Assembly (NCBI RefSeq): GCF_041053055.1
Contig: NZ_CP163443.1
Span: 7,919,001 to 7,983,000 of the forward strand
DNA length: 64,000 bases
Source: Streptomyces sp. R41
GTDB lineage: Bacteria > Actinomycetota > Actinomycetes > Streptomycetales > Streptomycetaceae
Direction of reading: 5' to 3'
Shown: positions 29,882-39,473 of the stretch, piece by piece
Layout of the letters: each line of letters starts with the position of its first letter
How positions within the stretch are numbered: the first letter of the stretch is position 1
Position numbers and translations under genes: made by a program
The notes under the pieces: model-generated
What the model saw: only the letters and a program-made list of their open reading frames with translations
Told to the model about the DNA's origin: nothing
Databases searched by the model: none

Positions 29882-30025
29882 GGGTCCCTCGCGTGCCGCT
29901 CCGGAGGCCGTCGCCGGCTCTCAGGGAGTTGGAGTGAAGAGGCACCTCGCAGTGGGTTGACTGTCGGAGATACCGCGCGCCCGGTGCCATGCGGTGACCG
30001 CGAAGTCCCGGAGAAGTCGCACGAA

Positions 30026-30083
30026 AATGCCGCCGCACCTCCTCTGGCCTGCTCTCTTGCGGGTCAGAGGGTGCGGCGGCATT
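30026..30083 (-). terminator. Rho-independent terminator of the murA-like gene
   Basis: A 14-bp perfect inverted repeat (AATGCCGCCGCACC / GGTGCGGCGGCATT) with a 30-nt loop lies just past the stop at 30103; read on the minus strand it is followed by a T-run (CATTTTCG). Confidence 0.8.
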
Positions 30084-30102
30084 CCTTCGAAGCGTTGGTT
30101 GC

Positions 30103-31632
30103 TCAGATGTCCCGGAAGATCTCGATCTGCGCGCCGATCGTGTTGAGCCGCTCGGCGAGGTCCTCGTAGCCGCGGTTGATGACGTACACGTTCCGCAGGA
30201 CGGACGTGCCGTCGGCCGCCATCATGGCCAGCAGGACGACCACGGCGGGCCGCAGCGCGGGCGGGCACATCATCTCGGCGGCCCGCCAGCGGGTCGGGCC
30301 CTCGACAAGGACGCGGTGCGGATCCAGCAACTGCAGCCGGCCGCCGAGGCGGTTGAGGTCCGTGAGGTAGATCGCCCGGTTGTCGTAGACCCAGTCGTGG
30401 ATCAGCGTCTTGCCCTGCGCGGAGGCCGCGATGGCCGCGAAGAACGGGACGTTGTCGATGTTCAGGCCGGGGAACGGCATCGGGTGGATCTTGTCGATCG
30501 GCGCCTCCAGCTTGGAGGGCCGGACAGTCAGGTCGACAAGGCGGGTACGGCCGTTGTCGGCGAAGTACTCGGCCGTGCGGTCGTGGTCGAGGCCCATCTC
30601 CTCCAGGACCGCGAGCTCGATCTCCAGGAACTCGATCGGCACCCGGCACACCGTCAGCTCGGACTCGGTGACCACCGCGGCGGCGAGCAGGCTCATCGCC
30701 TCGACCGGGTCCTCGGAGGGCGAGTAGTCCACGTCGACGTCGATGTTCGGCACGCCGTGCACGGTGAGCGTGGTCGTGCCGATGCCCTCGACCCGTACGC
30801 CCAGGGCCTCCAGGAAGAAGCACAGGTCCTGGACCATGTAGTTGGAGGACGCGTTGCGGATGACGGTCACGCCGTCGTGGCGGGCGGCGGCGAGCAGCGC
30901 GTTCTCGGTCACCGTGTCGCCGCGCTCGGTCAGCACGATCGGGCGGCCGGGGGAGACCGAGCGGTCCACCTGCGCGTGGTAGAGCCCTTCGGTGGCGGTG
31001 ATGTCGAGACCGAAGCGGCGCAGCGCGATCATGTGCGGCTCGATCGTGCGCGTGCCGAGGTCGCAACCGCCCGCGTACGGCAGCTTGAAGTGGTCCATAC
31101 GGTGCAGCAGCGGACCGAGGAACATGATGATCGAGCGGGTGCGGCGGGCCGCCTCCGCGTCGATGGCCTCCATCTCCAGCTCGCTCGGGGGCACGATCTC
31201 CAGGTCGACACCGTCATTGATCCACCGGGTGCGGACGCCGATCGAACCGAGCACCTCCAGAAGGCGGTACACCTCTTCGATGCGGGCGACGCGGCGCAGC
31301 ACCGTGCGCCCCTTGTTCAGGAGCGTCGCGCACAGCAGCGCCACGCACGCGTTCTTGCTGGTCTTGACGTCGATCGAGCCGGACAGACGACGTCCGCCGA
31401 CGACGCGCAGATGCATCGGACCCGCATAGCCCAGAGAGACGATTTCACTGTCCAGGGCTTCACCGATTCGGGCGATCATCTCAAGGCTGATGTTTTGGTT
31501 GCCGCGCTCGATGCGATTGACGGCGCTCTGACTGGTGCCGAGCGCCTCGGCAAGTTGCGACTGTGTCCAGCCCCGGTGCTGCCGGGCGTCACGGATGAGC
31601 TTGCCGATGCGTACGAGGTAGTCGTCTGCCAT
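30103..31632 (-). CDS. murA2: UDP-N-acetylglucosamine 1-carboxyvinyltransferase homologue fused to an XRE helix-turn-helix
   Basis: 509 aa. Residues about 5-68 form a Cro/CI-type HTH (IRDARQHRGWTQSQLAEALG, then SQSAVNRIERG). Residues 75-509 are an EPSP-synthase-fold MurA: KTSKNACVALL has the substrate-binding Lys-Asn pair, GGCDLGTRTIEPH carries the catalytic Cys (C190, matching E. coli C115 after subtracting the N-terminal domain), and the fold ends NRGYEDLAERL. MurA transfers enolpyruvate from PEP to UDP-GlcNAc at the first step of peptidoglycan synthesis. From memory this corresponds to S. coelicolor SCO5998, a second MurA-like protein next to aconitase. The fused DNA-binding domain suggests an autoregulator or a UDP-sugar-responsive regulator. 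Confidence 0.88.
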   Translation of the reverse strand: MADDYLVRIGKLIRDARQHRGWTQSQLAEALGTSQSAVNRIERGNQNISLEMIARIGEALDSEIVSLGYAGPMHLRVVGGRRLSGSIDVKTSKNACVALLCATLLNKGRTVLRRVARIEEVYRLLEVLGSIGVRTRWINDGVDLEIVPPSELEMEAIDAEAARRTRSIIMFLGPLLHRMDHFKLPYAGGCDLGTRTIEPHMIALRRFGLDITATEGLYHAQVDRSVSPGRPIVLTERGDTVTENALLAAARHDGVTVIRNASSNYMVQDLCFFLEALGVRVEGIGTTTLTVHGVPNIDVDVDYSPSEDPVEAMSLLAAAVVTESELTVCRVPIEFLEIELAVLEEMGLDHDRTAEYFADNGRTRLVDLTVRPSKLEAPIDKIHPMPFPGLNIDNVPFFAAIAASAQGKTLIHDWVYDNRAIYLTDLNRLGGRLQLLDPHRVLVEGPTRWRAAEMMCPPALRPAVVVLLAMMAADGTSVLRNVYVINRGYEDLAERLNTIGAQIEIFRDI

Positions 31633-31710
31633 GGCGCGACCGTATATCGGATGTGAGATAAAGAAAAATGGAGCGCGTCCTTCCGAGTGTGGGGCGCCAT
31701 GAAGCGCTGG

Positions 31711-31995
31711 TCACAAGGGAGTTCGGGCGCCGTGTTCCAGGAGTGCGGCGACGATGGTGGGACACCTCGGCCGCAGCCAATTGAGGTCGCCGCCAATGAA
31801 TGCCGTGAAGAGGCGCTTCCATGACGGTTCGTCGGTATTGAGAAGTTTTGTCACCAGTTCGGGCATTTCGCCGGTTGCCTGGCGCGCGGTGGTGCGGACG
31901 GCGGCGGGGAATTCACGGCGCACGGCGCCAACGGCCAGATGATGCAGCCCGCCCGCCGCGCCCGAGGCGTGATGTGCCCGTCCGGCGCCCGCCAT
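31711..31995 (-). CDS. Possible small hypothetical protein or gene remnant
   Basis: An open frame of up to 94 codons upstream of the murA-like gene. The last 50 residues (from MPELVTKLL through SWKRLFTAF to VAALLEHG) read like a genuine amphipathic protein segment, and its codons end in A/T far more often than the neighbours do. No family is recognised, and the N-terminal part looks non-coding. It could be a short gene starting near MPELVTK or the tail of a decayed, foreign gene. Confidence 0.3.
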   Translation of the reverse strand: MAGAGRAHHASGAAGGLHHLAVGAVRREFPAAVRTTARQATGEMPELVTKLLNTDEPSWKRLFTAFIGGDLNWLRPRCPTIVAALLEHGARTPL

Positions 31996-32295
31996 GCCGT
32001 CGCCGAGAAAATGGCTCCCTTTCGTGCTCTTTGGTCAGTACGGCCTCATCGCGTACGTACGGCAGTTCGAGGACACGGTGCTCCTCTTTGTGCTCCCCGA
32101 AGTTGGCCGCGGGGTCGTCCAGGCCGAGGAGGCGCGGCGCGGCGGCCCACCCCTCCGGTCGCCGCGATGCCCAACTGGCGTGCCGACTCCATCACATGGG
32201 CCTGTGCCCTTCGGGAGGTACATGGCCTTGCGTCCCCGGATGCGCATGGGCCTGCCGGCGCCATCGGATGCACATGGGGCTGCACCCCCCGGAGG
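31996..32295. other. Gene-free stretch
   Basis: About 300 bases between the possible remnant and the DUF4236 gene. It contains imperfect direct repeats of ATGGGCCTG/CACATGGG-type words (32190-32285) but no frame with protein-like composition on either strand and no recognisable RNA gene. Confidence 0.4.
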
Positions 32296-32493
32296 TCACC
32301 GCCCCCGCCGCCGCGTCGTCCGCCGCCATCCGAACGGACCAGGCAGATCCATCGACGTCGTCCGGCGCCCGGTGCTGCTGTGCGTGCGCCGTGGCCCGTG
32401 CCGCCCGCCCGTGGTGATGGACCACGATCGGCGGTTGATGTTGAGCCGCACGCCGGGAAGGATGCGGAAACTCTTGCGGAACGTGAGTGGCAT
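32296..32493 (-). CDS. DUF4236-family small protein
   Basis: 65 aa starting MPLTFRKSFRILPGVRLN, which matches the DUF4236 pattern (short N-terminal F/R-rich strand, a I-x-PG-x-RLN core, then a strand with S-x-S/T-x-GG). The Shine-Dalgarno AAGGGGGG lies 6 nt before the ATG at 32493. The C-terminal half is Arg/Thr-rich. DUF4236 proteins are small, widespread in bacteria and phages, and of unknown function. It is transcribed away from the aconitase promoter region. The call rests on the N-terminal 30 residues only. Confidence 0.6.
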   Translation of the reverse strand: MPLTFRKSFRILPGVRLNINRRSWSITTGGRHGPRRTHSSTGRRTTSMDLPGPFGWRRTTRRRGR

Positions 32494-32594
32494 GGCTGCC
32501 CCCCTTGCGACGGTTATGCCGGGTGCTTCCCGGCCGACACCGGGTACCCCCGAAGGAGGCCGGGCATGACCAGCCCGCGCCCATGTACTAGAGT

Positions 32595-32612
32595 TATCTC
32601 GACATCGAGATA
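32595..32612. promoter_or_regulatory. TamR/MarR-type palindrome upstream of aconitase
   Basis: TATCTCGACATCGAGATA is a perfect 8-bp inverted repeat around a CA centre, 131 bp before the aconitase start. The shape is that of a MarR-family operator. From memory, the S. coelicolor MarR-family regulator TamR binds the aconitase (sacA) promoter through such a palindrome. Confidence 0.65.
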
Positions 32613-32654
32613 TCTGCCGAGGCGCCCCGCAGCCGCCACCCCGGTAAGGGTTAC

Positions 32655-35490
<2,836 letters not shown>

Positions 35491-35501
35491 CAGGGCAGTT
35501 G

Positions 35502-35536
35502 AGGGCCGCATCCCCGGTGACGGGGGTGCGGCCCTT
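35502..35536 (+). terminator. Hairpin terminator after aconitase
   Basis: AGGGCCGCA-TCCCC-ggtga-CGGGG-GTGCGGCCCTT folds into a long GC-rich stem ending in CCCTT, 42 bp after the aconitase stop. Confidence 0.75.
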
Positions 35537-35627
35537 CGCCGTTCGCCCTGCGCCGTGCCGCTCAGGGCATCGGCAGGGCTCAGATGGAACACAGGGTTCC
35601 CTCAGCGGACCGGGACACGATTGCCAC

Positions 35628-36353
35628 ATGTCTGGCACTTCTGGGGTCCGTGGCGGCCGCGTTCGTGTGCCGATCGTCGACGACGAGCCGGGGCTCACGG
35701 AGCTGCTGTCCGTCGCCGTCACAGAGGCGGGGTGGCGGCCCTGGCCGGCGGGCGACGGGGAGAGCGCGCTGCGCGTCGCGCGCGGCCGCGCCCCGCACGC
35801 CGCCGTGCTCGACGGGATGCTGCCCGACCTGGACGGACTCCAGGTGCTACGGCGGCTGCGGTACGAGAATCCCAAGCTGCCCGTTCTCATGCTCACCGCC
35901 CGCGACGCGCTGGAACACCGCCTGGACGGGCTGGTCGCCGGCGCCGACGACTACGTGACGAAGCCCTCCCCCCTGGAGGAGGTCGTGCTGCGCCCGCGCG
36001 GGCTGCTGCGCCGGGCCGGTGCCGCCGAGGCGGGGCCCGACGGGTCCGCGCTCGTGCTCGGCCATCTCGTGCTGGACGCGGAGAGCCGCGAGGTGCACCG
36101 CGACGGTACGCCCGTCCGGCTCACGGCCCAGGAGTTCGACCTGCTGAGCCTGTTGCTCAGCCGTCCGCGCCAGGTGCTGAGCAAGGCCCAGATCCTGGAC
36201 CACGTGTGGAGCAGCTCCTTCGACGGCGGCGGGAACCTGGTCGAGGTGTACATCTCCTGCCTGCGCCGGAAGACCGACAAGGGGCGGGCGCCCGTGATCC
36301 ACACGGTGTGTGGGGTGGGTTACGCCATCAGGCCGCCTGAGGAGGGGAGATGA
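35628..36353 (+). CDS. OmpR/PhoB-family response regulator
   Basis: 241 aa: a receiver domain at about 10-125 (VDDEPG acidic pocket, phospho-Asp in AVLDGMLPDLDG, MLTARD, YVTKP with the conserved Lys) and a winged-helix DNA-binding domain at about 140-235 (RLTAQEFDLLSLLL, VLSKAQILDHVW, HTVCGVGYAI). After TKP the usual F-S-L-E sequence reads SPLEEVVLRPRGLL, with two unexpected prolines in helix 5, which may alter dimerisation. ATG 35628 lacks a clear Shine-Dalgarno sequence. Its stop overlaps the start of the histidine kinase gene (ATGA), so the pair is co-translated. Target genes unknown. Confidence 0.9.
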   Translation: MSGTSGVRGGRVRVPIVDDEPGLTELLSVAVTEAGWRPWPAGDGESALRVARGRAPHAAVLDGMLPDLDGLQVLRRLRYENPKLPVLMLTARDALEHRLDGLVAGADDYVTKPSPLEEVVLRPRGLLRRAGAAEAGPDGSALVLGHLVLDAESREVHRDGTPVRLTAQEFDLLSLLLSRPRQVLSKAQILDHVWSSSFDGGGNLVEVYISCLRRKTDKGRAPVIHTVCGVGYAIRPPEEGR

Positions 36354-38146
36354 ACGGCGTGCGGGCCGTACAGGGCGTACAGGATCGGTTGCGGGGGTGG
36401 TCGCTGTCGGCCCGGTGGCGCGGGGGCTCGGAGGAGGCCTGGTCGCCCAAACGCTGCCCGCGGGCCCGGCTGGGCGGGCGGTCCCTGCGGACGCGACTCC
36501 TCGTCCTCATCAGCGCGGCGCTGGTCGTCGTCTGCGCGGCCATGGCCCTCACCACCGTCTTCGCCCAGCGCGCCTATCTGCTCGGCAACCTCGACCGGCG
36601 GGTCACCGACGCCGCAGAGCGCAGCCGGGGCGGTGTCCAGGTCGGGCCGGACGCCGGCACGGACCTGGCGTTTCTCAAGGAGCAGGGGCAGGCGGCCGGT
36701 ACCGTCGCCGCCCGGCTCGACGACGACGGGAACATCCTCTCCGCCCAGGTCGTGACCGGTGCAGGCGGACCGGAGGCCCTCACCAGCGCTCAGCGTGCCG
36801 CCCTCGACGGGATCAAGGCCGACGGCTCGCTGCACACCCGGACCCTCCCCGGCCTGGGCACCTACCGGGTCACCGCCCTCGACGGCGGCGGACGGCCCGT
36901 CCTCACCGCCCTCCCCATGAACGACGTACAGGACATGATCCGGGGCCTGGTCATGGTCGAGGCGTCGGTGGCGGCCGCCGGGCTCACCGCCGCCGCGTGC
37001 GTCTGCGCTGTCGTCATCCGGCGTCAACTGCGCCCGCTCGGGCGGGTCGCCGCCACCGCCGTCGAGGTCTCCCGCTCGCCGCTGGCACACGGCGAGGCCA
37101 CCGGGCTCACTCGGGTTCCGGACGCGGACGCCGACCCCGGCAGCGAGGCGGGCCAGGTCGGCGCCGCCCTCAACCGCATGATCGACCATGTCGAGTCCTC
37201 GCTAGCGGAACGCCGGCGCGGCGAGGAGGAGATGCGCCGCAGCGAGGAACGCATGCGCCGTTTCCTCGCCGACGCCAGCCATGAACTCCGTACGCCCCTC
37301 GCGTCCATCGCGGGTTACGCGGAACTGATGAACCGCGGCACCGAGAGGACCGAGGCGACGCTGGCCTGGCGGCGCGTCTCCGCCGAGTCGGCCCGGATGA
37401 GGGGCCTGGTCGAGGATCTGTTGCTGCTCGCCCGGCTCGACGAGGGGCGGCCCCTGGAGTCCGCCGAGGTGGACGTCGCGGCGCTCGTCGCGGAGACGGT
37501 GTGGGACGCGCGGGCCGCGGGAGAGGGCCACGACTGGCAGTTGTCGCTGCTTCTCGACACCCCGGCGCTCGTCGTGGGCGACGAGGCCCGGCTGCACCAG
37601 GTGGTGGCCAACCTGTTGGCCAACGCCCGTGTGCACACACCCGTTGGCACCACGGTGATCGCCTCGGTGGAGGCCACGGACAGGAGCTGCGTCATCCGCG
37701 TACGCGACGACGGTCCCGGCATCCCGCCTTCGCTCCTGCCCAGGGTCTTCGAGCGCTTCTCCCGCGCCGACGCCTCCCGTTCCCGCATGTCCCCCAAGGA
37801 CGGCGGCTCCGGTCTCGGTCTCGCCATCGCCGCGGCGATCACGGCGGCCCACGACGGCACCATCCAGGTGCAAAGCGCCCCGGGCCGCACGGAGTTCACC
37901 ATCGAACTGCCACCGGCCGGCCACGCGCCGAGCGCGGGCACGGCGACCGCGGTGCGCACGACCACGAGCGTCGGCACGACGGCGGCGGACACGGCCACAA
38001 GCGCCGGCACGACGGCGGCGGACACGGCCACGAGCGTCGGCACGACGGCGGCGGACACGGCCACAAGCGCCGGCACGACGGCGGCAGGCTCGCCCTCGCC
38101 CTCGCCCTCGCCCTCGCCCTCGACCGCGGCCCCGGCGTCGGCCTGA
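36350..38146 (+). CDS. Sensor histidine kinase with HAMP domain
   Basis: 598 aa. A membrane span near residues 47-70 (LLVLISAALVVVCAAMALTT), an extracytoplasmic sensor at about 75-205, a second span near 205-225, HAMP at about 225-290, and DHp with phospho-His in ASHELRTPL. The ATPase domain has VVANLLANARVHT (N box), DDGPGIP (G1) and GGSGLGLAI (G2). The N-terminal 45 residues are basic and extra. The C-terminus past about 520 is a low-complexity tail of four 11-residue repeats (TSVGTTAADTA and TSAGTTAADTA) plus an SPSPSP run, not part of the kinase. Co-translated with the upstream response regulator. Stimulus unknown. Confidence 0.92.
   Translation: MNGVRAVQGVQDRLRGWSLSARWRGGSEEAWSPKRCPRARLGGRSLRTRLLVLISAALVVVCAAMALTTVFAQRAYLLGNLDRRVTDAAERSRGGVQVGPDAGTDLAFLKEQGQAAGTVAARLDDDGNILSAQVVTGAGGPEALTSAQRAALDGIKADGSLHTRTLPGLGTYRVTALDGGGRPVLTALPMNDVQDMIRGLVMVEASVAAAGLTAAACVCAVVIRRQLRPLGRVAATAVEVSRSPLAHGEATGLTRVPDADADPGSEAGQVGAALNRMIDHVESSLAERRRGEEEMRRSEERMRRFLADASHELRTPLASIAGYAELMNRGTERTEATLAWRRVSAESARMRGLVEDLLLLARLDEGRPLESAEVDVAALVAETVWDARAAGEGHDWQLSLLLDTPALVVGDEARLHQVVANLLANARVHTPVGTTVIASVEATDRSCVIRVRDDGPGIPPSLLPRVFERFSRADASRSRMSPKDGGSGLGLAIAAAITAAHDGTIQVQSAPGRTEFTIELPPAGHAPSAGTATAVRTTTSVGTTAADTATSAGTTAADTATSVGTTAADTATSAGTTAAGSPSPSPSPSPSTAAPASA
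37964..38122 (+). repeat. 33-bp and 6-bp tandem repeats in the kinase C-terminus
   Basis: About 3.7 copies of a 33-bp unit (alternating ACGAGCGTCGGCACG and ACAAGCGCCGGCACG starts) run to about 38086, followed by a TCGCCC hexamer run to about 38122. They encode the Thr/Ala and Ser-Pro tails of the histidine kinase and are likely length-variable. Confidence 0.85.
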
Positions 38147-38166
38147 ACTCCCGCTCCACGGACGGA

Positions 38167-38192
38167 GGTCGGTCGCGCCCCCGGGACCGACC
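38167..38192. terminator. Hairpin between convergent genes
   Basis: GGTCGGTC and GACCGACC, 10 nt apart, between the kinase stop (38146) and the stop of the minus-strand membrane gene (38193). Probable bidirectional terminator. Confidence 0.55.
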
Positions 38193-38675
38193 CTAGACCC
38201 AGCCCAGCGCCTGTCCGACCACGAACGGGGCAGGGATCAGCAGCGCCATTCCGAGCCACGGACCCACGGGGTGGCCTTCCTGGCGGGGCATCAGGATGTC
38301 CACCACCAGCACCATTCCGAGGACGAACCCGCAGCCCAGCACGGCGCCGGTGATCATGCCGAGCGCGTTGTCGGGCGTCTCCTTGTCGCAGCCGATGCCG
38401 CCCCCGCAGTCGACCGACGGGTACGTGGTCAGCAGCCACCGCAGGCACAGGCCTGGGACGATCGCGACCAGCCCGATCAGGAGATTCGCCACCACGGGCG
38501 CCCACAGGCCGCGAACGGCCCCTGGACCGTGGCCGGTCCCTGGGCCATGGCCGGCACTCGGGCCGTGATCGACACCCAGGCCATGCGCGGTACCCGGGCC
38601 CAGGCCGACCCCGCTCTCGTCGTCACCACCCGCTTCGGAGCCCCACACCAGCCCGCCCTTTCCCCTTGCCCGCAT
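38193..38675 (-). CDS. Small integral membrane protein of unknown function
   Basis: 160 aa. The first 55 residues are Gly/His/Pro-rich and made of imperfect GHGPG-type repeats. They are followed by three likely membrane spans: VVANLLIGLVAIVPGLCL, ITGAVLGCGFVLGMVLVV and WLGMALLIPAPFVVGQALG. A loop with two Cys (VDCGGGIGCDK) lies between spans 1 and 2. No family is recognised. Codon pattern and hydropathy support a real gene. Convergent with the histidine kinase gene; a CebR-type operator lies 180 bp upstream of its start but is oriented with a plus-strand promoter. Confidence 0.75.
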   Translation of the reverse strand: MRARGKGGLVWGSEAGGDDESGVGLGPGTAHGLGVDHGPSAGHGPGTGHGPGAVRGLWAPVVANLLIGLVAIVPGLCLRWLLTTYPSVDCGGGIGCDKETPDNALGMITGAVLGCGFVLGMVLVVDILMPRQEGHPVGPWLGMALLIPAPFVVGQALGWV

Positions 38676-38809
38676 TCATGTCGTTTTCACAAGAGAAGAG
38701 GGGATGCGCGCGCGGGGGGTTCCGGAGCGCCCGGCCCGGCGGCATCGCACATGCCTCCTACGCCCCTCGCGCCGCCTTCGTGCGTCCGTATCGCTTGCTG
38801 CGCCGGGCG

Positions 38810-38867
38810 TTTACACGGGTTCCGGAGCGCGCTAACTTCCGCACTGAGTGGGGTGGGAGCGCTCCCA
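38810..38867 (+). promoter_or_regulatory. Promoter with CebR-type operator, no obvious downstream gene
   Basis: TTTACA (38810-38815), a 17-nt spacer and TAACTT (38833-38838) form a strong sigma-HrdB-like promoter. TGGGAGCGCTCCCA (38854-38867), identical to the CebR consensus known from Streptomyces cellulose/cellobiose genes, starts about 10 nt after the expected transcription start, an ideal repressing position. Confidence 0.7.
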
Positions 38868-39248
38868 TCCCGGTGGACCGGAACCCGCCCCGGAGTCGCT
38901 CCCACCCCACGTGCACGTTCCTCATGACCAACGGGTGAAGGGCGTGACCCGGACAACCGACCGAGCCGCCACCCGGCGCGTGCTCCGCGCCCCGGGACGT
39001 CGCCGACTGGAACGGGGTGCTGGATCCGGGCGGGGGCGCGTCATTCGGGTACGTCATCTCCGGATCAGGTGATGATCCGCCAACAGACCTGCCAGGACAG
39101 GCGGGTTGACCTGCACTGCTCTGGGCGGACCGGGTGGGTGGTTCGGGACTCACCCGGTCCGCGAGCCCGGGCGGGGTCGGGGGAGGCCCTGCCCGGGATG
39201 GTGCATAGCTTTTCGGGGTGGTGCGTGGCTTGTGCCGATCGCAGTGTG

Positions 39249-39306
39249 CGACAACGTTGTCGAATGGTCTGTACATGACTCTACCGCCTCAACAGACAAC
39301 GATGTC
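39249..39306. promoter_or_regulatory. Two LacI-type operators upstream of the first alpha-mannosidase
   Basis: CGACAACGTTGTCG (39249-39262) is a perfect palindrome; GACAACGATGTC (39295-39306) is a one-mismatch copy 45 bp downstream. They lie 168-225 bp before the mannosidase start. The same 12-mer occurs upstream of the other GH92 gene at 46670. Confidence 0.65.
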
Positions 39307-39473
39307 AAGCGAGTTGATCGACTTCGATGGACGTACTGCTCCATCGGGGTGGATGCCGGGCGCGTCCCGGGCGCCGTACGCGGTCTTCCGTGGTACCCGT
39401 GGCGCACGTTACTGTCCCTGCGGCTTGTGCGACCTGTGGTGCGCGACCCGTCCGAAGGAGGAGGGGCCGCGTC

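Larger units (their letters stand above)
38676..39473. other. 800-bp gene-free regulatory stretch
   Basis: No frame on either strand has convincing protein composition. The region holds a good plus-strand promoter with a CebR-type operator (38810-38867), a half-conserved second operator (GGAGTCGCTCCCA, 38892-38904), a 21-codon open frame ending at 38938, and two GACAACGTTGTC-type operators close to the mannosidase gene. Confidence 0.6.

Noticed and set aside
31994..32569. Plus-strand open frame of 191 codons upstream of aconitase
   Set aside because: Composition after the first 30 residues is Pro/Arg/Gly-rich noise; it overlaps a better supported minus-strand DUF4236 gene with a good ribosome site.
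38676..39276. Overlapping open frames of 60-170 codons in the gene-free stretch before the first mannosidase
   Set aside because: None has a ribosome site with protein-like composition; they overlap promoter and operator sequences.
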